DNA of 64,000 nt from Citrobacter koseri ATCC BAA-895 (GCF_000018045.1 NC_009792.1:4092001-4156000), one strand, 5' to 3'. Numbered from the stretch's first letter, positions 25,612-34,942 are shown. A program made the numbers and translations. Notes: generated by a model not told the origin, from the sequence alone.

Positions 25612-26229
25612 ATGAGTGCAATCGCGCCTGGAATGATCCTCTTCGCGTACCTCTGCGGCTCAATTTCCAGTGCCATTCTGGTCTGCCGCATTGCAGGTTT
25701 ACCCGACCCGCGTCAGAGTGGCTCCGGTAACCCTGGCGCGACCAATGTGTTACGCATAGGGGGCAAGGGAGCAGCCGTAGCGGTACTGATTTTCGACGTC
25801 CTCAAAGGCATGCTGCCGGTCTGGGGCGCTTATGCATTAGGTGTAACCCCTTTCTGGTTGGGCCTGATTGCCATCGCCGCCTGTCTGGGACACATCTGGC
25901 CGGTCTTTTTTGGCTTCAAAGGCGGGAAAGGCGTCGCGACCGCATTCGGCGCGATCGCGCCCATCGGCTGGGACTTAACTGGCGTGATGGCGGGCACCTG
26001 GCTGCTGACCGTCTTACTGAGCGGTTACTCGTCATTGGGCGCGATCGTCAGCGCGCTGATTGCGCCATTCTACGTGTGGTGGTTTAAACCCCAGTTCACC
26101 TTCCCGGTCTCTATGCTGTCTTGCCTGATTTTGCTGCGCCACCATGACAACATCCAGCGCCTGTGGCGTCGTCAGGAGACGAAGATCTGGACGAAACTCA
26201 AGAAGAAGCGCGAGAAAGATCCGCAGTAG
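25612..26229 (+). CDS. plsY: Acyl-phosphate glycerol-3-phosphate acyltransferase
   Basis: Inner-membrane enzyme making lysophosphatidate from acyl-phosphate and glycerol 3-phosphate. 205 residues with about five helices. The conserved loops GSGNPGATN near residue 37 and GHIWPVFFGFKGGKGVAT near residue 100 bind the phosphates. Divergent from folB with about 106 bp between starts. Confidence 0.96.
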   Translation: MSAIAPGMILFAYLCGSISSAILVCRIAGLPDPRQSGSGNPGATNVLRIGGKGAAVAVLIFDVLKGMLPVWGAYALGVTPFWLGLIAIAACLGHIWPVFFGFKGGKGVATAFGAIAPIGWDLTGVMAGTWLLTVLLSGYSSLGAIVSALIAPFYVWWFKPQFTFPVSMLSCLILLRHHDNIQRLWRRQETKIWTKLKKKREKDPQ

Positions 26230-26239
26230 CTTTTTACAC

Positions 26240-26330
26240 CACGCCGTAGGCCGGGTAAGGCGAAGCCGCCATCGGGCACATACGCATCGCCGGATGGCGA
26301 CGCAAAGCGTCTTATCCGGCCTACAGATTG
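26240..26330. repeat. REP pair (BIME) between plsY and ttdR
   Basis: GCCGTAGGCCGGGTAAGGCG with GCCGCCATCGGGC, then CGCCGGATGGCGACGC with TTATCCGGCCTAC. The genes on both sides end here. Confidence 0.85.
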
Positions 26331-26332
26331 GT

Positions 26333-27268
26333 TCACCACGCCACCTGATATCCCTCGTCTGGCTTGCCGAGTCGCTTCTGGCACCATGCCGCCAGAAACT
26401 CCACACATACCCGTAACTTTACGCTGCGGTACAGCGGTTCCTGATAGACCGCCCAGATATTGGCGCTCTGCGCATACTCCGGCAATACCCTCACCAGTTT
26501 ACCGCTCGCCAGAAACGGCTGCACATCCCACTCTGAACGCAGCATGATCCCTTTGCCCTCCAGCGCCCACTGCAAAACAATTTCACCGCTATTGGAAGAG
26601 AGGTGTCCGGTTACTTTCACTGATTTTTTCTCTTGCCCGTTCCCCAGTTCCCATATGCCGTGGGTCATATCACGTTCTTTTGTCACCAGACAATCATGAC
26701 CGCTTAATTCTTGTAAGGTTTTCGGCTCAGGATATTTCTGGAGATATGCGGGAGACGCGCATAATATTCTTTTATTCTTTGTTAACAAATGCGCAATATA
26801 ATAATCAGGAATTTCATCGTTAATCCGAATATCCAGATCAATATTATCCTGTACCAAATCAATTTGCCGATCGAAGAGTTCAAAGTGAACCTGTAATTCA
26901 GGATAATTGCGCATCAGGTCGGTAATGGCAGGTGCAATATAACTGCGGCCAAAACCAAAACTACAGCCAATGCGAATCATTCCCTCCGGGCGCGTTTTTA
27001 TTTGCGTCACCTCATCCACCAGCCGCTGATAGTGCGTGAGGAGCTTCAGCGCATGTTCATAGCAGCGTTGCCCGCTTTCCGTCAGCGCAACACCTCTTGC
27101 CGAGCGGTTCAGCAGCGTGGTGGCAAGGGTTGTCTCAAGAATCTGAATCCGTTTCGTCACGAACGCGGGCGTTTGCCCCAGCGCCGCCGCTGCCGCGCTA
27201 AAGCTTCCCGTGTGGACAATTTCAACCAAAACCTGTAGGTCTTTGGCTAAGGGATAGTTGTTCAGCAT
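26333..27268 (-). CDS. ttdR: LysR family activator of tartrate dehydratase genes
   Basis: A 311-residue LysR-type regulator: helix-turn-helix in the first 65 residues (GSFSAAAAALGQTPAFVTKR), then the effector-binding domain. In E. coli TtdR activates ttdABT under anaerobic conditions with tartrate. It is divergent from ttdA with 210 bp between the starts, the usual arrangement for a LysR regulator and its target. Confidence 0.95.
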   Translation of the reverse strand: MLNNYPLAKDLQVLVEIVHTGSFSAAAAALGQTPAFVTKRIQILETTLATTLLNRSARGVALTESGQRCYEHALKLLTHYQRLVDEVTQIKTRPEGMIRIGCSFGFGRSYIAPAITDLMRNYPELQVHFELFDRQIDLVQDNIDLDIRINDEIPDYYIAHLLTKNKRILCASPAYLQKYPEPKTLQELSGHDCLVTKERDMTHGIWELGNGQEKKSVKVTGHLSSNSGEIVLQWALEGKGIMLRSEWDVQPFLASGKLVRVLPEYAQSANIWAVYQEPLYRSVKLRVCVEFLAAWCQKRLGKPDEGYQVAW

Positions 27269-27478
27269 CTGTCGGTTATCCGTGATTTTAATACGTGCAG
27301 TGTAAATCTCTTAACGTCGTTAAACCCTGCCTTTGCTCAATTTTCATCACCTTTCTGTGGTGCGATTCACGAACTGTTAATTGCATATACACAGTGACAA
27401 AAAATATAAAACCACACCTTTAGTGGTAGTTTACTCCAGAGAATTTATTTCCAGATTAATAAAAGAACTGGAGTTGAT

Positions 27479-28390
27479 ATGATGAGCAATCAAAATAACC
27501 AAAATGCGGTTACTACGTTGACGGATATTGTCGCTAATTTTACCGCCATGATCTCCACCCGAATGCCCGACGACGTCGTCGATAAATTAAAACAGCTGCG
27601 TGATGCCGAAACCTCATCGATGGGAAACATTATCTACCACACGATGTTCGATAACATGCAGAAAGCAATCGACCTGAACCGCCCGGCCTGCCAGGACACG
27701 GGCGAAATTATGTTCTTCGTGAAGGTCGGTTCCCGCTTCCCGCTGCTGGGCGAGCTGCAAAGTATTCTTAAGCAGGCCGTGGAAGACGCCACCGTAAAAG
27801 CGCCGCTACGCCATAACGCGGTCGAAATTTTCGACGAAGTGAATACCGGCAAAAACACCGGCAGCGGCGTGCCGTGGGTCACCTGGGAGATTATTCCCGA
27901 TGGCGACGATGCGGAAATTGAAGTTTATATGGCGGGCGGCGGTTGCACGCTGCCGGGGCGTTCCAAAGTGCTGATGCCTTCCGAAGGCTACGAAGGCGTC
28001 GTGAAATTCGTCTTTGAAAACATCTCCACGCTGGCGGTCAATGCCTGTCCACCGGTACTGGTCGGCGTGGGCATCGCAACCTCCGTCGAAACCGCCGCCG
28101 TGCTTTCCCGCAAAGCGATTCTGCGCCCGATAGGCACCCGTCATCCAAATCCAAAGGCGGCAGAACTTGAGCTGCGGCTGGAAGAAGGGCTAAACCGCCT
28201 GGGAATCGGCCCACAAGGGCTGACCGGCAACAGCTCGGTGATGGGCGTACACATCGAATCCGCCGCCCGTCATCCGTCAACCATTGGCGTGGCCGTCTCC
28301 ACCGGCTGCTGGGCGCACCGTCGCGGTACGCTGCTGGTTCATTCTGACCTCTCCTTCGAAAACCTGTCCCACACCCGGAGCGCGTTATGA
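27479..28390 (+). CDS. ttdA: L(+)-tartrate dehydratase alpha subunit
   Basis: Iron-sulfur subunit of the oxygen-sensitive enzyme turning L-tartrate into oxaloacetate during anaerobic growth. 303 residues, related to the N-terminal domain of class I fumarases. Conserved cysteines occur in RPACQDTGE near residue 65, CPPV near 188 and STGCWAHRRG near 274, and are the likely 4Fe-4S ligands. Two ATGs stand together at the start. It overlaps ttdB by four bases. Confidence 0.97.
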   Translation: MMSNQNNQNAVTTLTDIVANFTAMISTRMPDDVVDKLKQLRDAETSSMGNIIYHTMFDNMQKAIDLNRPACQDTGEIMFFVKVGSRFPLLGELQSILKQAVEDATVKAPLRHNAVEIFDEVNTGKNTGSGVPWVTWEIIPDGDDAEIEVYMAGGGCTLPGRSKVLMPSEGYEGVVKFVFENISTLAVNACPPVLVGVGIATSVETAAVLSRKAILRPIGTRHPNPKAAELELRLEEGLNRLGIGPQGLTGNSSVMGVHIESAARHPSTIGVAVSTGCWAHRRGTLLVHSDLSFENLSHTRSAL

Positions 28391-28992
28391 AAAAGATCCT
28401 CACTACCCCGATCAAAGCCGAAGACCTGGAAGATATCCGCGTTGGCGATGTGATCTACCTGACCGGAACGCTGGTGACCTGTCGCGACGTTTGTCACCGC
28501 CGCCTGATCGAACTCAAGCGCCCTATTCCTTACGATCTCAATGGCAAAGCGATTTTCCACGCCGGGCCGATTGTGCGTAAAAACGGTGATAAATGGGAGA
28601 TGGTCTCCGTCGGCCCGACCACCAGCATGCGTATGGAAGCCTTTGAAAAAGAGTTCATTGAGCAGACCGGCGTGAAGCTGGTGGTCGGAAAAGGCGGGAT
28701 GGGGCCGCTGACCGAAGAAGGCTGCCAGAAATTCAAAGCGCTGCACGTCATCTTCCCGGCTGGCTGCGCGGTGCTGGCGGCAACCCAGGTCGAAGAGATA
28801 GAAGAGGTGCACTGGACGGAACTCGGCATGCCGGAATCGCTGTGGGTTTGCCGGGTGAAAGAGTTCGGGCCGCTGATTGTTTCTATCGATACCCACGGCA
28901 ACAACCTGATCGCCGACAACAAAAAACAGTTCGCCGAGCGTCGCGGTCCCATCGTTGACGAGATCTGCGAGTACGTGCACTACATCAAATAA
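28387..28992 (+). CDS. ttdB: L(+)-tartrate dehydratase beta subunit
   Basis: Small subunit (201 residues), corresponding to the C-terminal domain of class I fumarases. TSMRMEAFEKEFIEQTG and VVGKGGMG are typical of the swivelling active-site domain. Translation is coupled to ttdA through ATGA. Confidence 0.97.
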   Translation: MKKILTTPIKAEDLEDIRVGDVIYLTGTLVTCRDVCHRRLIELKRPIPYDLNGKAIFHAGPIVRKNGDKWEMVSVGPTTSMRMEAFEKEFIEQTGVKLVVGKGGMGPLTEEGCQKFKALHVIFPAGCAVLAATQVEEIEEVHWTELGMPESLWVCRVKEFGPLIVSIDTHGNNLIADNKKQFAERRGPIVDEICEYVHYIK

Positions 28993-28999
28993 CCCTCCT

Positions 29000-29027
29000 G
29001 GAGAGGCGCTGCGCCTCTCCCTTTTCT
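29000..29027 (+). terminator. Hairpin between ttdB and ttdT
   Basis: GGAGAGGCGC-T-GCGCCTCTCC is a perfect palindrome around one base, followed by CTTTTCT. The T run is short and the downstream transporter belongs to the same pathway. It may cut transporter mRNA relative to the enzyme, or protect the ttdAB 3' end, rather than end transcription fully. Confidence 0.5.
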
Positions 29028-29040
29028 CAGGGATACGACA

Positions 29041-30504
29041 ATGGCACCTTTATCTGGTTGGTGGCGATACCTGGCTCCACTGGTGGTCATCGCCATTATT
29101 GCTGTTTTGCCAGTCCCCACCGGTCTTGAGAGCCACACCTGGCTCTATTTTGCGGTCTTTACCGGCGTCATTGTGGGACTCATTCTGGAACCTGTACCGG
29201 GCGCGGTCGTGGCGATGATCGGGATTTCGATCATTGCCGTTCTGTCGCCGTGGCTGCTGTTCAGCCCCGATCTGCTCGCGCAGGAAGGCTTCAAATTTAC
29301 CGCCAAAGCCCTCTCGTGGGCGGTGTCTGGTTTTTCTAACTCAGTTATCTGGCTGATTTTCGCCGCCTTTATGTTTGGCACCGGCTATGAAAAAACAGGT
29401 CTCGGTCGGCGAATTGCGCTGATGCTGGTGAAGAAGATGGGCCATCGCACGCTGTTTCTTGGCTATGCGGTGATGTTTTCCGAGCTGATCCTCGCCCCCG
29501 TCACGCCGTCTAACTCCGCGCGCGGCGCCGGGATCATCTACCCGATAATTCGCAACCTGCCGCCGCTCTATAACTCGCAGCCTAACGACGCCAGTTCCCG
29601 CTCCATTGGCTCGTATATTATGTGGATGGGCATCACCGCCGACTGCGTTACCAGCGCCATTTTCCTGACGGCGATGGCGCCTAACCTGTTGCTGATTGGC
29701 CTGATGAAAAGCGCATCCCATACGGCGCTAAGCTGGGGCGACTGGTTTTTAGGAATGCTGCCGCTAAGCATTCTGCTGGTCTTGCTGGTTCCGTGGCTGG
29801 CCTACGTGCTGTATCCGCCGGTGCTGAAATCGGGCGACCAGGTGCCGCGCTGGGCGGAAGCTGAGCTAAAGGAGATGGGCCCGCTCTGCTCGCGCGAGAA
29901 AAAGATGCTGGTGCTGATGGTCGGCGCGCTGGTGCTGTGGATCTTCGGCGGCGATTACATTGATGCCGCAATGGTCGGTTACAGCGTGGTGGCATTGATG
30001 CTGGTATTACGCATTATCTCCTGGGATGACATCGTCAGCAATAAAGCGGCATGGAACGTTTTCTTCTGGCTGGCTTCGCTGATTACGCTCGCCACCGGAC
30101 TGAACAATACCGGCTTTATCACCTGGTTTGGCAAACTGCTGGCAAACGGGCTAAGCGGCTATTCGCCGATGATGGTGATGGTCGCGCTCATCGTGGTGTT
30201 TTATCTGTTACGCTACTTTTTTGCCAGCGCCACCGCTTATACCTCCGCACTGGCGCCGATGATGATTGCCGCCGCGCTGGCGATGCCGGACATCCCCTTA
30301 CCGGTGTTTTGCCTGATGGTCGGCGCCGCCATTGGTCTGGGCAGCATTCTCACCCCCTATGCGACCGGCCCAAGCCCCATCTACTACGGTAGCGGTTATC
30401 TGCCGACGGTGGATTACTGGCGGCTGGGCGCTATTTTTGGCCTGATCTTCCTGGTTCTGCTGGTAATAACCGGCCTTGTCTGGATGCCTCTCGTTTTGCT
30501 GTAA
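29041..30504 (+). CDS. ttdT: L-tartrate/succinate antiporter
   Basis: DASS/CitT family exchanger that brings in tartrate against succinate made by fumarate respiration. 487 residues with about 12 helices. Family signatures are SAFMFG-like FAAFMFGTGYEKTGLGRRIA near residue 105, APVTPSNSARGAG near residue 156 and the late GSILTPYATGPSPIYYGSGY. Last gene of the ttdABT operon. Confidence 0.96.
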   Translation: MAPLSGWWRYLAPLVVIAIIAVLPVPTGLESHTWLYFAVFTGVIVGLILEPVPGAVVAMIGISIIAVLSPWLLFSPDLLAQEGFKFTAKALSWAVSGFSNSVIWLIFAAFMFGTGYEKTGLGRRIALMLVKKMGHRTLFLGYAVMFSELILAPVTPSNSARGAGIIYPIIRNLPPLYNSQPNDASSRSIGSYIMWMGITADCVTSAIFLTAMAPNLLLIGLMKSASHTALSWGDWFLGMLPLSILLVLLVPWLAYVLYPPVLKSGDQVPRWAEAELKEMGPLCSREKKMLVLMVGALVLWIFGGDYIDAAMVGYSVVALMLVLRIISWDDIVSNKAAWNVFFWLASLITLATGLNNTGFITWFGKLLANGLSGYSPMMVMVALIVVFYLLRYFFASATAYTSALAPMMIAAALAMPDIPLPVFCLMVGAAIGLGSILTPYATGPSPIYYGSGYLPTVDYWRLGAIFGLIFLVLLVITGLVWMPLVLL

Positions 30505-30514
30505 ACCTCGTTGG

Positions 30515-30539
30515 GGCGGCATGACGTCGCCTCTTTTTT
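30515..30539 (+). terminator. ttdT terminator
   Basis: GGCGGC-ATGAC-GTCGCC (30515-30531, one G-T pair) followed by TCTTTTTT. It separates ttdABT from the urease operon. Confidence 0.6.
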
Positions 30540-30541
30540 CC

Positions 30542-30586
30542 ATAAGCTTCTCGTATGACCGTTTTCCCGATGCGCTGAGGCATACT
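30542..30586 (+). promoter_or_regulatory. Putative NAC site and ureD promoter
   Basis: ATA-AGCTTCTCG-TAT at 30542-30556 fits the NAC consensus ATA-N9-TAT exactly. CATACT at 30581-30586 can be the -10 box. In Klebsiella aerogenes the urease operon is activated by NAC under nitrogen limitation from a site in the same relative place. If this -10 is right, transcription would start almost at the annotated ureD ATG. Confidence 0.55.
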
Positions 30587-30593
30587 TTTTTGT

Positions 30594-31451
30594 ATGCACT
30601 CCCCTCACGCTGATAAGGGAAACGCTCTGGACACCGTTGCGCACAAGACTCTCACACGGGGCTGGCAGGCCGAACTGGATCTGCGGTTTACCCGCGCCGC
30701 GCATAAAACAGTGCTCACTTCGGCGCGACACGTCGGCCCGCTGACGGTACAGCGTCCGTTTTACCCGGAAGACGACGTTTGCCACCTCTATTTGCTTCAT
30801 CCGCCGGGCGGCATTGTCGGAGGCGATGAACTCACGATTTCCGCCACGCTTGCAACAGACAGCCATGCGTTAATCACCCAGCCTGGCTCAGGGAAGTTTT
30901 ACCGCAGTCGCGGCCCTCAGGCGCAGCTGCGGCAGGATTTTTATCTCGCCCCACAGGCCACGCTGGAGTGGCTGCCGCAGGATACGATCCTTTTTCCCGG
31001 CGCGAACGCTAACATCCAGTCGGTCTTTCATCTGGCGCAAGAGAGCCGACTGCTGGCCTGGGATCTGCTCTGTCTGGGGCGACCAGTGATGCAGGAGACC
31101 TTCAGCCACGGCACGCTGCGCAACCGCCTGGAAGTATGGCGGGACGGTACGCCGCTATTAATAGAAAGGCTGCATCTTGAGGGAGGAAGCCTGCACACCG
31201 TCGCCAGACATCCCTGGAGCGGTACGCTGCTCTGTTATCCCGCCACGGAAAAGATGCTGGACGGTGTACGCGAGCAAATTGCCCCCCTCGGCGACTACGC
31301 TGGCGCGACGCTGATTGATTCACTGCTGGCCCTGCGCTTCCTCGGGCACGACAACCTGCTTATCCAGCGCGTTATGCGCGCCGTCTGGCAATCCTTACGA
31401 CCACAACTGACCCAAAAACCGCCACTCCTGCCCCGTATCTGGCAGACATAA
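30594..31451 (+). CDS. ureD: Urease accessory protein UreD
   Basis: Scaffold protein that, with UreF and UreG, holds the urease apoprotein for nickel insertion. PFYPEDDVCHLYLLHPPGG then IVGGDELTI near residue 60-80 is strongly conserved with Klebsiella UreD. The 285-residue frame from ATG 30594 is about 15 residues longer than Klebsiella UreD, has no ribosome site in the usual place and sits at the predicted transcription start. A CTG at 30627, preceded by AAGGGA, is the only nearby alternative. Low UreD translation is known in Klebsiella. First gene of ureDABCEFG. Confidence 0.93.
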   Translation: MHSPHADKGNALDTVAHKTLTRGWQAELDLRFTRAAHKTVLTSARHVGPLTVQRPFYPEDDVCHLYLLHPPGGIVGGDELTISATLATDSHALITQPGSGKFYRSRGPQAQLRQDFYLAPQATLEWLPQDTILFPGANANIQSVFHLAQESRLLAWDLLCLGRPVMQETFSHGTLRNRLEVWRDGTPLLIERLHLEGGSLHTVARHPWSGTLLCYPATEKMLDGVREQIAPLGDYAGATLIDSLLALRFLGHDNLLIQRVMRAVWQSLRPQLTQKPPLLPRIWQT

Positions 31452-31461
31452 GAGAATCACT

Positions 31462-31764
31462 ATGGAACTGACTCCCAGAGAAAAAGACAAGCTGTTGCTC
31501 TTTACCGCCGCGCTGGTGGCGGAGCGTCGTCTGGCGCGCGGACTAAAGCTGAACTACCCGGAATCGGTGGCGCTGATCAGCGCTTTCATTATGGAAGGCG
31601 CCCGCGACGGCAAAAGCGTGGCGTCGCTGATGGAAGACGGTCGCCATGTGTTGACCCGCGATCGGGTGATGGAGGGCGTGCCGGAAATGATCCCGGATAT
31701 TCAGGTTGAAGCCACCTTTCCAGACGGCTCGAAACTGGTCACCGTTCATAACCCGATCGTATAA
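31462..31764 (+). CDS. ureA: Urease gamma subunit
   Basis: Smallest structural subunit (100 residues) of the cytoplasmic nickel enzyme that splits urea to ammonia and carbamate. MELTPREKDKLLLFTAALVA and LNYPESVALIS are the family signatures. Ten bases after ureD and ten before ureB; AAAGGAGG overlapping its stop serves ureB. Confidence 0.98.
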   Translation: MELTPREKDKLLLFTAALVAERRLARGLKLNYPESVALISAFIMEGARDGKSVASLMEDGRHVLTRDRVMEGVPEMIPDIQVEATFPDGSKLVTVHNPIV

Positions 31765-31774
31765 AGGAGGAACC

Positions 31775-32095
31775 ATGATTCCAGGCGAATACAGGATCTC
31801 CACGGGAAACATCGCGATCAATACAGGCAGAGAAACCTGCACGATCGTGGTTGAGAATCATGGCGATCGCCCGGTTCAGGTCGGATCGCACTATCACTTT
31901 TACGAGGTCAACCCCGCATTACGCTTTGACAGGCAAGCCGCACGCGGTTTTCGCCTGAACATCCCCGCAGGCACGGCAGTGCGTTTTGAGCCGGGGCAAA
32001 AACGCGAGGTCGAACTGGTGCGCGTCGCCGGGGCACAGCGTATTTTTGGTTTTCGCGGCGAAGTAATGGGCTCTCTGGAGGCAGACAATGACTGA
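31775..32095 (+). CDS. ureB: Urease beta subunit
   Basis: Structural subunit of 106 residues: MIPGEYRIS, NHGDRPVQVGSHYHFYEVN and the late RIFGFRGEVMGSL match known UreB. The start at 31775 is fixed by AAAGGAGG seven bases upstream; a longer in-frame extension lies inside ureA. It overlaps ureC by eight bases. Confidence 0.98.
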   Translation: MIPGEYRISTGNIAINTGRETCTIVVENHGDRPVQVGSHYHFYEVNPALRFDRQAARGFRLNIPAGTAVRFEPGQKREVELVRVAGAQRIFGFRGEVMGSLEADND

Positions 32096-33791
32096 GATTT
32101 CCCGGCAGGCTTATGCCGACATGTTTGGCCCGACGACCGGCGACCGGGTGCGTCTGGCGGATACCGAACTGTGGATCGAAGTCGAAAACGATCTCACGGC
32201 CTACGGCGAAGAGGTGAAATTCGGCGGCGGTAAAGTGATCCGCGACGGTATGGGCCAGGGGCAAATGCGTGCTCGCGCGTGTGTGGATCTGGTGATCACC
32301 AACGCGCTGATCGTCGATCACTGGGGGATCGTCAAGGCGGACATCGGCATCAAAGACGGCAGGATCTTCGCCATCGGCAAAGCCGGTAACCCGGATATTC
32401 AGCCCAACGTGACGATCCCGATTGGCGTCGGCACGGAGGCGATCGCCGGTGAAGGAAAGATCGTTACCGCAGGCGGCGTGGACACGCATATTCACTGGAT
32501 CTGCCCGCAGCAGGCGGAAGAGGCGCTGGTCTCTGGCGTGACGACCATGATTGGCGGCGGCACCGGCCCGGCGGCGGGCACCAATGCCACCACCTGCACG
32601 CCTGGCCCGTGGTACATCGCCCGCATGTTGCAGGCGGCGGACAGCCTGCCGGTGAATATCGGTTTTCTCGGCAAAGGGAATGGATCGAACCCGGACGCGC
32701 TGCGTGAGCAGATTGCCGCCGGCGCGATCGGCCTGAAGATCCACGAGGACTGGGGCGCGACGCCTGCGGCGATCGACTGTGCGCTGACCGTAGCTGAAGA
32801 GATGGATATTCAGGTCGCGCTGCACAGCGACACGTTAAACGAGTCCGGTTTCGTCGAGGACACGCTGGCGGCAATTGGCGATCGCACGATCCATACCTTT
32901 CATACCGAAGGGGCGGGCGGCGGTCACGCCCCGGATATTATCACCGCCTGCGCGCATCCCCATATTCTCCCCTCCTCCACCAACCCGACGCTGCCTTATA
33001 CCGTCAACACCATTGACGAGCATCTCGATATGCTGATGGTCTGCCACCATCTCGACCCGGATATCGCCGAAGATGTGGCGTTTGCCGAGTCGCGGATTCG
33101 TCGGGAAACCATCGCCGCCGAAGATGTGCTGCACGATCTCGGCGCCTTTTCCCTGACCTCGTCGGATTCCCAGGCAATGGGACGAGTGGGCGAAGTCATT
33201 CTGCGAACCTGGCAGGTGGCGCACCGGATGAAAGTACAACGCGGCCCGTTAGCGGAGGAGACGGGCGATAACGACAACCAGCGCGTAAAACGCTACATCG
33301 CCAAGTACACGATAAACCCGGCGCTAACCCACGGCATCGCCCATGAGGTCGGTTCTGTTGAGGCGGGAAAGCTGGCGGATCTGGTGCTCTGGTCTCCGGC
33401 CTTTTTTGGCGTAAAACCCGCAACACTCATCAAAGGCGGGATGATCGTCTGCGCGCCGATGGGTGATATCAACGCCTCGATTCCTACCCCGCAACCGGTG
33501 CATTACCGGCCGATGTTTGGCGCGCTTGGCGCGGCGCGTCATCACTGTCGCCTGACCTTTCTTTCTCAGGCTGCGGTTGAAAACGGCATTGCGCAGCAGC
33601 TCAACTTACGCAGCGCCACCGCCGTCGTGAAAGGCTGCCGGACGGTAAAAAAAGCCGACATGATCCACAACAGCCTGCAACCCAACATCACCGTTGACGC
33701 CCAGACTTACGAGGTGCGCATTGACGGTGAGCCGATCACCAGCGAACCGGCAGACGTGTTGCCGATGGCCCAGCGTTATTTTTTATTTTGA
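32088..33791 (+). CDS. ureC: Urease alpha subunit
   Basis: Catalytic subunit, 567 residues, the same length as Klebsiella UreC. The two-nickel centre is complete: His134 and His136 in THIHW, Lys217 in GLKIHEDWG (to be carbamylated), His246 in ALHSDT, His272 in the HTEGAGGGH region, the catalytic His in MVCHHLDP near 320, and Asp360 in SSDSQAMGRVGE. An intact active site and intact accessory genes indicate a working enzyme once nickel is available. Confidence 0.99.
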   Translation: MTEISRQAYADMFGPTTGDRVRLADTELWIEVENDLTAYGEEVKFGGGKVIRDGMGQGQMRARACVDLVITNALIVDHWGIVKADIGIKDGRIFAIGKAGNPDIQPNVTIPIGVGTEAIAGEGKIVTAGGVDTHIHWICPQQAEEALVSGVTTMIGGGTGPAAGTNATTCTPGPWYIARMLQAADSLPVNIGFLGKGNGSNPDALREQIAAGAIGLKIHEDWGATPAAIDCALTVAEEMDIQVALHSDTLNESGFVEDTLAAIGDRTIHTFHTEGAGGGHAPDIITACAHPHILPSSTNPTLPYTVNTIDEHLDMLMVCHHLDPDIAEDVAFAESRIRRETIAAEDVLHDLGAFSLTSSDSQAMGRVGEVILRTWQVAHRMKVQRGPLAEETGDNDNQRVKRYIAKYTINPALTHGIAHEVGSVEAGKLADLVLWSPAFFGVKPATLIKGGMIVCAPMGDINASIPTPQPVHYRPMFGALGAARHHCRLTFLSQAAVENGIAQQLNLRSATAVVKGCRTVKKADMIHNSLQPNITVDAQTYEVRIDGEPITSEPADVLPMAQRYFLF

Positions 33792-33800
33792 GGAGACGAC

Positions 33801-34259
33801 ATGCTGTATCTGACGCAACGTATTGAAACACCCGCCGCCGTCACGGCAACGCTGACGCTCCCCATTGATGTCCGCGTCAAAAGCCGGGCGAAGGTAGTGC
33901 TGGGCGACGGACGCGAAGCCGGTTTACTGCTGCCGCGCGGTTTGCTGTTACGCGGCGGCGATCGCCTGAGCACGGAAGATGGCGCAGAGGTGGTGGAGAT
34001 CATCGCCGCAAACGAAGCCGTTTCGGTCGTGCGCTGCGCCGATCCGTTCCTGCTCGCCAAAGCCTGCTACCACCTGGGCAACCGCCACGTTCCGCTGCAA
34101 ATTCTGCCTGACGAGCTGCGCTATCACCACGATCACGTACTCGACGACATGCTGCGCCAGTTCAGCTTAGAGGTGACTTTCGCGCATCTGCCCTTTGAAC
34201 CGGAGGCGGGGGCATATGCCAGCGAATCTCACGGCCATCACCACGGCCACGCCCACTGA
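33801..34259 (+). CDS. ureE: Urease accessory protein UreE (nickel metallochaperone)
   Basis: A 152-residue nickel donor for urease maturation. The C-terminus ends in a short histidine-rich tail (HGHHHGHAH), shorter than in Klebsiella; a central metal site would use the conserved His in NRHVPLQI near residue 96. Its stop shares one base with the ureF start. Confidence 0.97.
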   Translation: MLYLTQRIETPAAVTATLTLPIDVRVKSRAKVVLGDGREAGLLLPRGLLLRGGDRLSTEDGAEVVEIIAANEAVSVVRCADPFLLAKACYHLGNRHVPLQILPDELRYHHDHVLDDMLRQFSLEVTFAHLPFEPEAGAYASESHGHHHGHAH

Positions 34260-34933
34260 TGACTGACGCCAGACAACGGCTACGCCTGATGCAGCTCGCC
34301 AGCAGCAGTTTACCGGTGGGATCGTTTACCTGGTCTCAGGGGCTGGAGTGGGCGGTGGAGATCGGCTGGGTGAAAAACGCGGAAGACTTTGCGCACTGGC
34401 AAACGCAACAGCTGGAGCAGAACTTTTTTACCGTCGACCTGCCGATTTTCGCCCGGTTGTACCACGCCTGTGAACGGAATGACGTTACCGCCGCTCGCCG
34501 CTGGAGCGCATATCTGCTGGCCTGTCGGGAAACCCGGGAACTGCGCGAAGAAGAGCGCAGCCGGGGGGCGGCGTTTACACGCCTGGTGGTGGACTGGGTG
34601 CCGGACTGCCCGCAGACATGGCGTCCGCTTTTTGCCAACAGCCAGCTCTGCGGTATGGCGTGGCTGGGCGTGCGCTGGCGCATCCCGCTGACGGATCTGG
34701 CGTTAAGCCTCGGCTACAGCTGGTTAGAAAGCGCGGTGATGGCGGGGGTGAAGCTGGTGCCCTTCGGACAACAGGCGGCGCAGCAGCTCATTCTTTCGCT
34801 TTGCGACCATTACGCGCAGGGTATGGCGCAGGCGCTGGCTCGCCCGGATGCGGATCTGGGCTCATCCACGCCGCTGGCCGCCATCGCTTCTGCTCGTCAC
34901 GAAACACAATATTGCCGATTATTTCGCTCCTGA
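34259..34933 (+). CDS. ureF: Urease accessory protein UreF
   Basis: All-helical, 224-residue maturation factor that joins UreD and controls the UreG GTPase. LMQLASSSLPVGSFTWSQGL near residue 10 is the family signature. It lies between ureE (one-base overlap) and ureG (nine-base gap). Confidence 0.97.
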   Translation: MTDARQRLRLMQLASSSLPVGSFTWSQGLEWAVEIGWVKNAEDFAHWQTQQLEQNFFTVDLPIFARLYHACERNDVTAARRWSAYLLACRETRELREEERSRGAAFTRLVVDWVPDCPQTWRPLFANSQLCGMAWLGVRWRIPLTDLALSLGYSWLESAVMAGVKLVPFGQQAAQQLILSLCDHYAQGMAQALARPDADLGSSTPLAAIASARHETQYCRLFRS

Positions 34934-34942
34934 GGAGACACG

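Noticed and set aside
31908..32825. A 305-codon minus-strand frame opposite ureB/ureC
   Set aside because: Antisense of a highly conserved catalytic gene; no recognisable motif.
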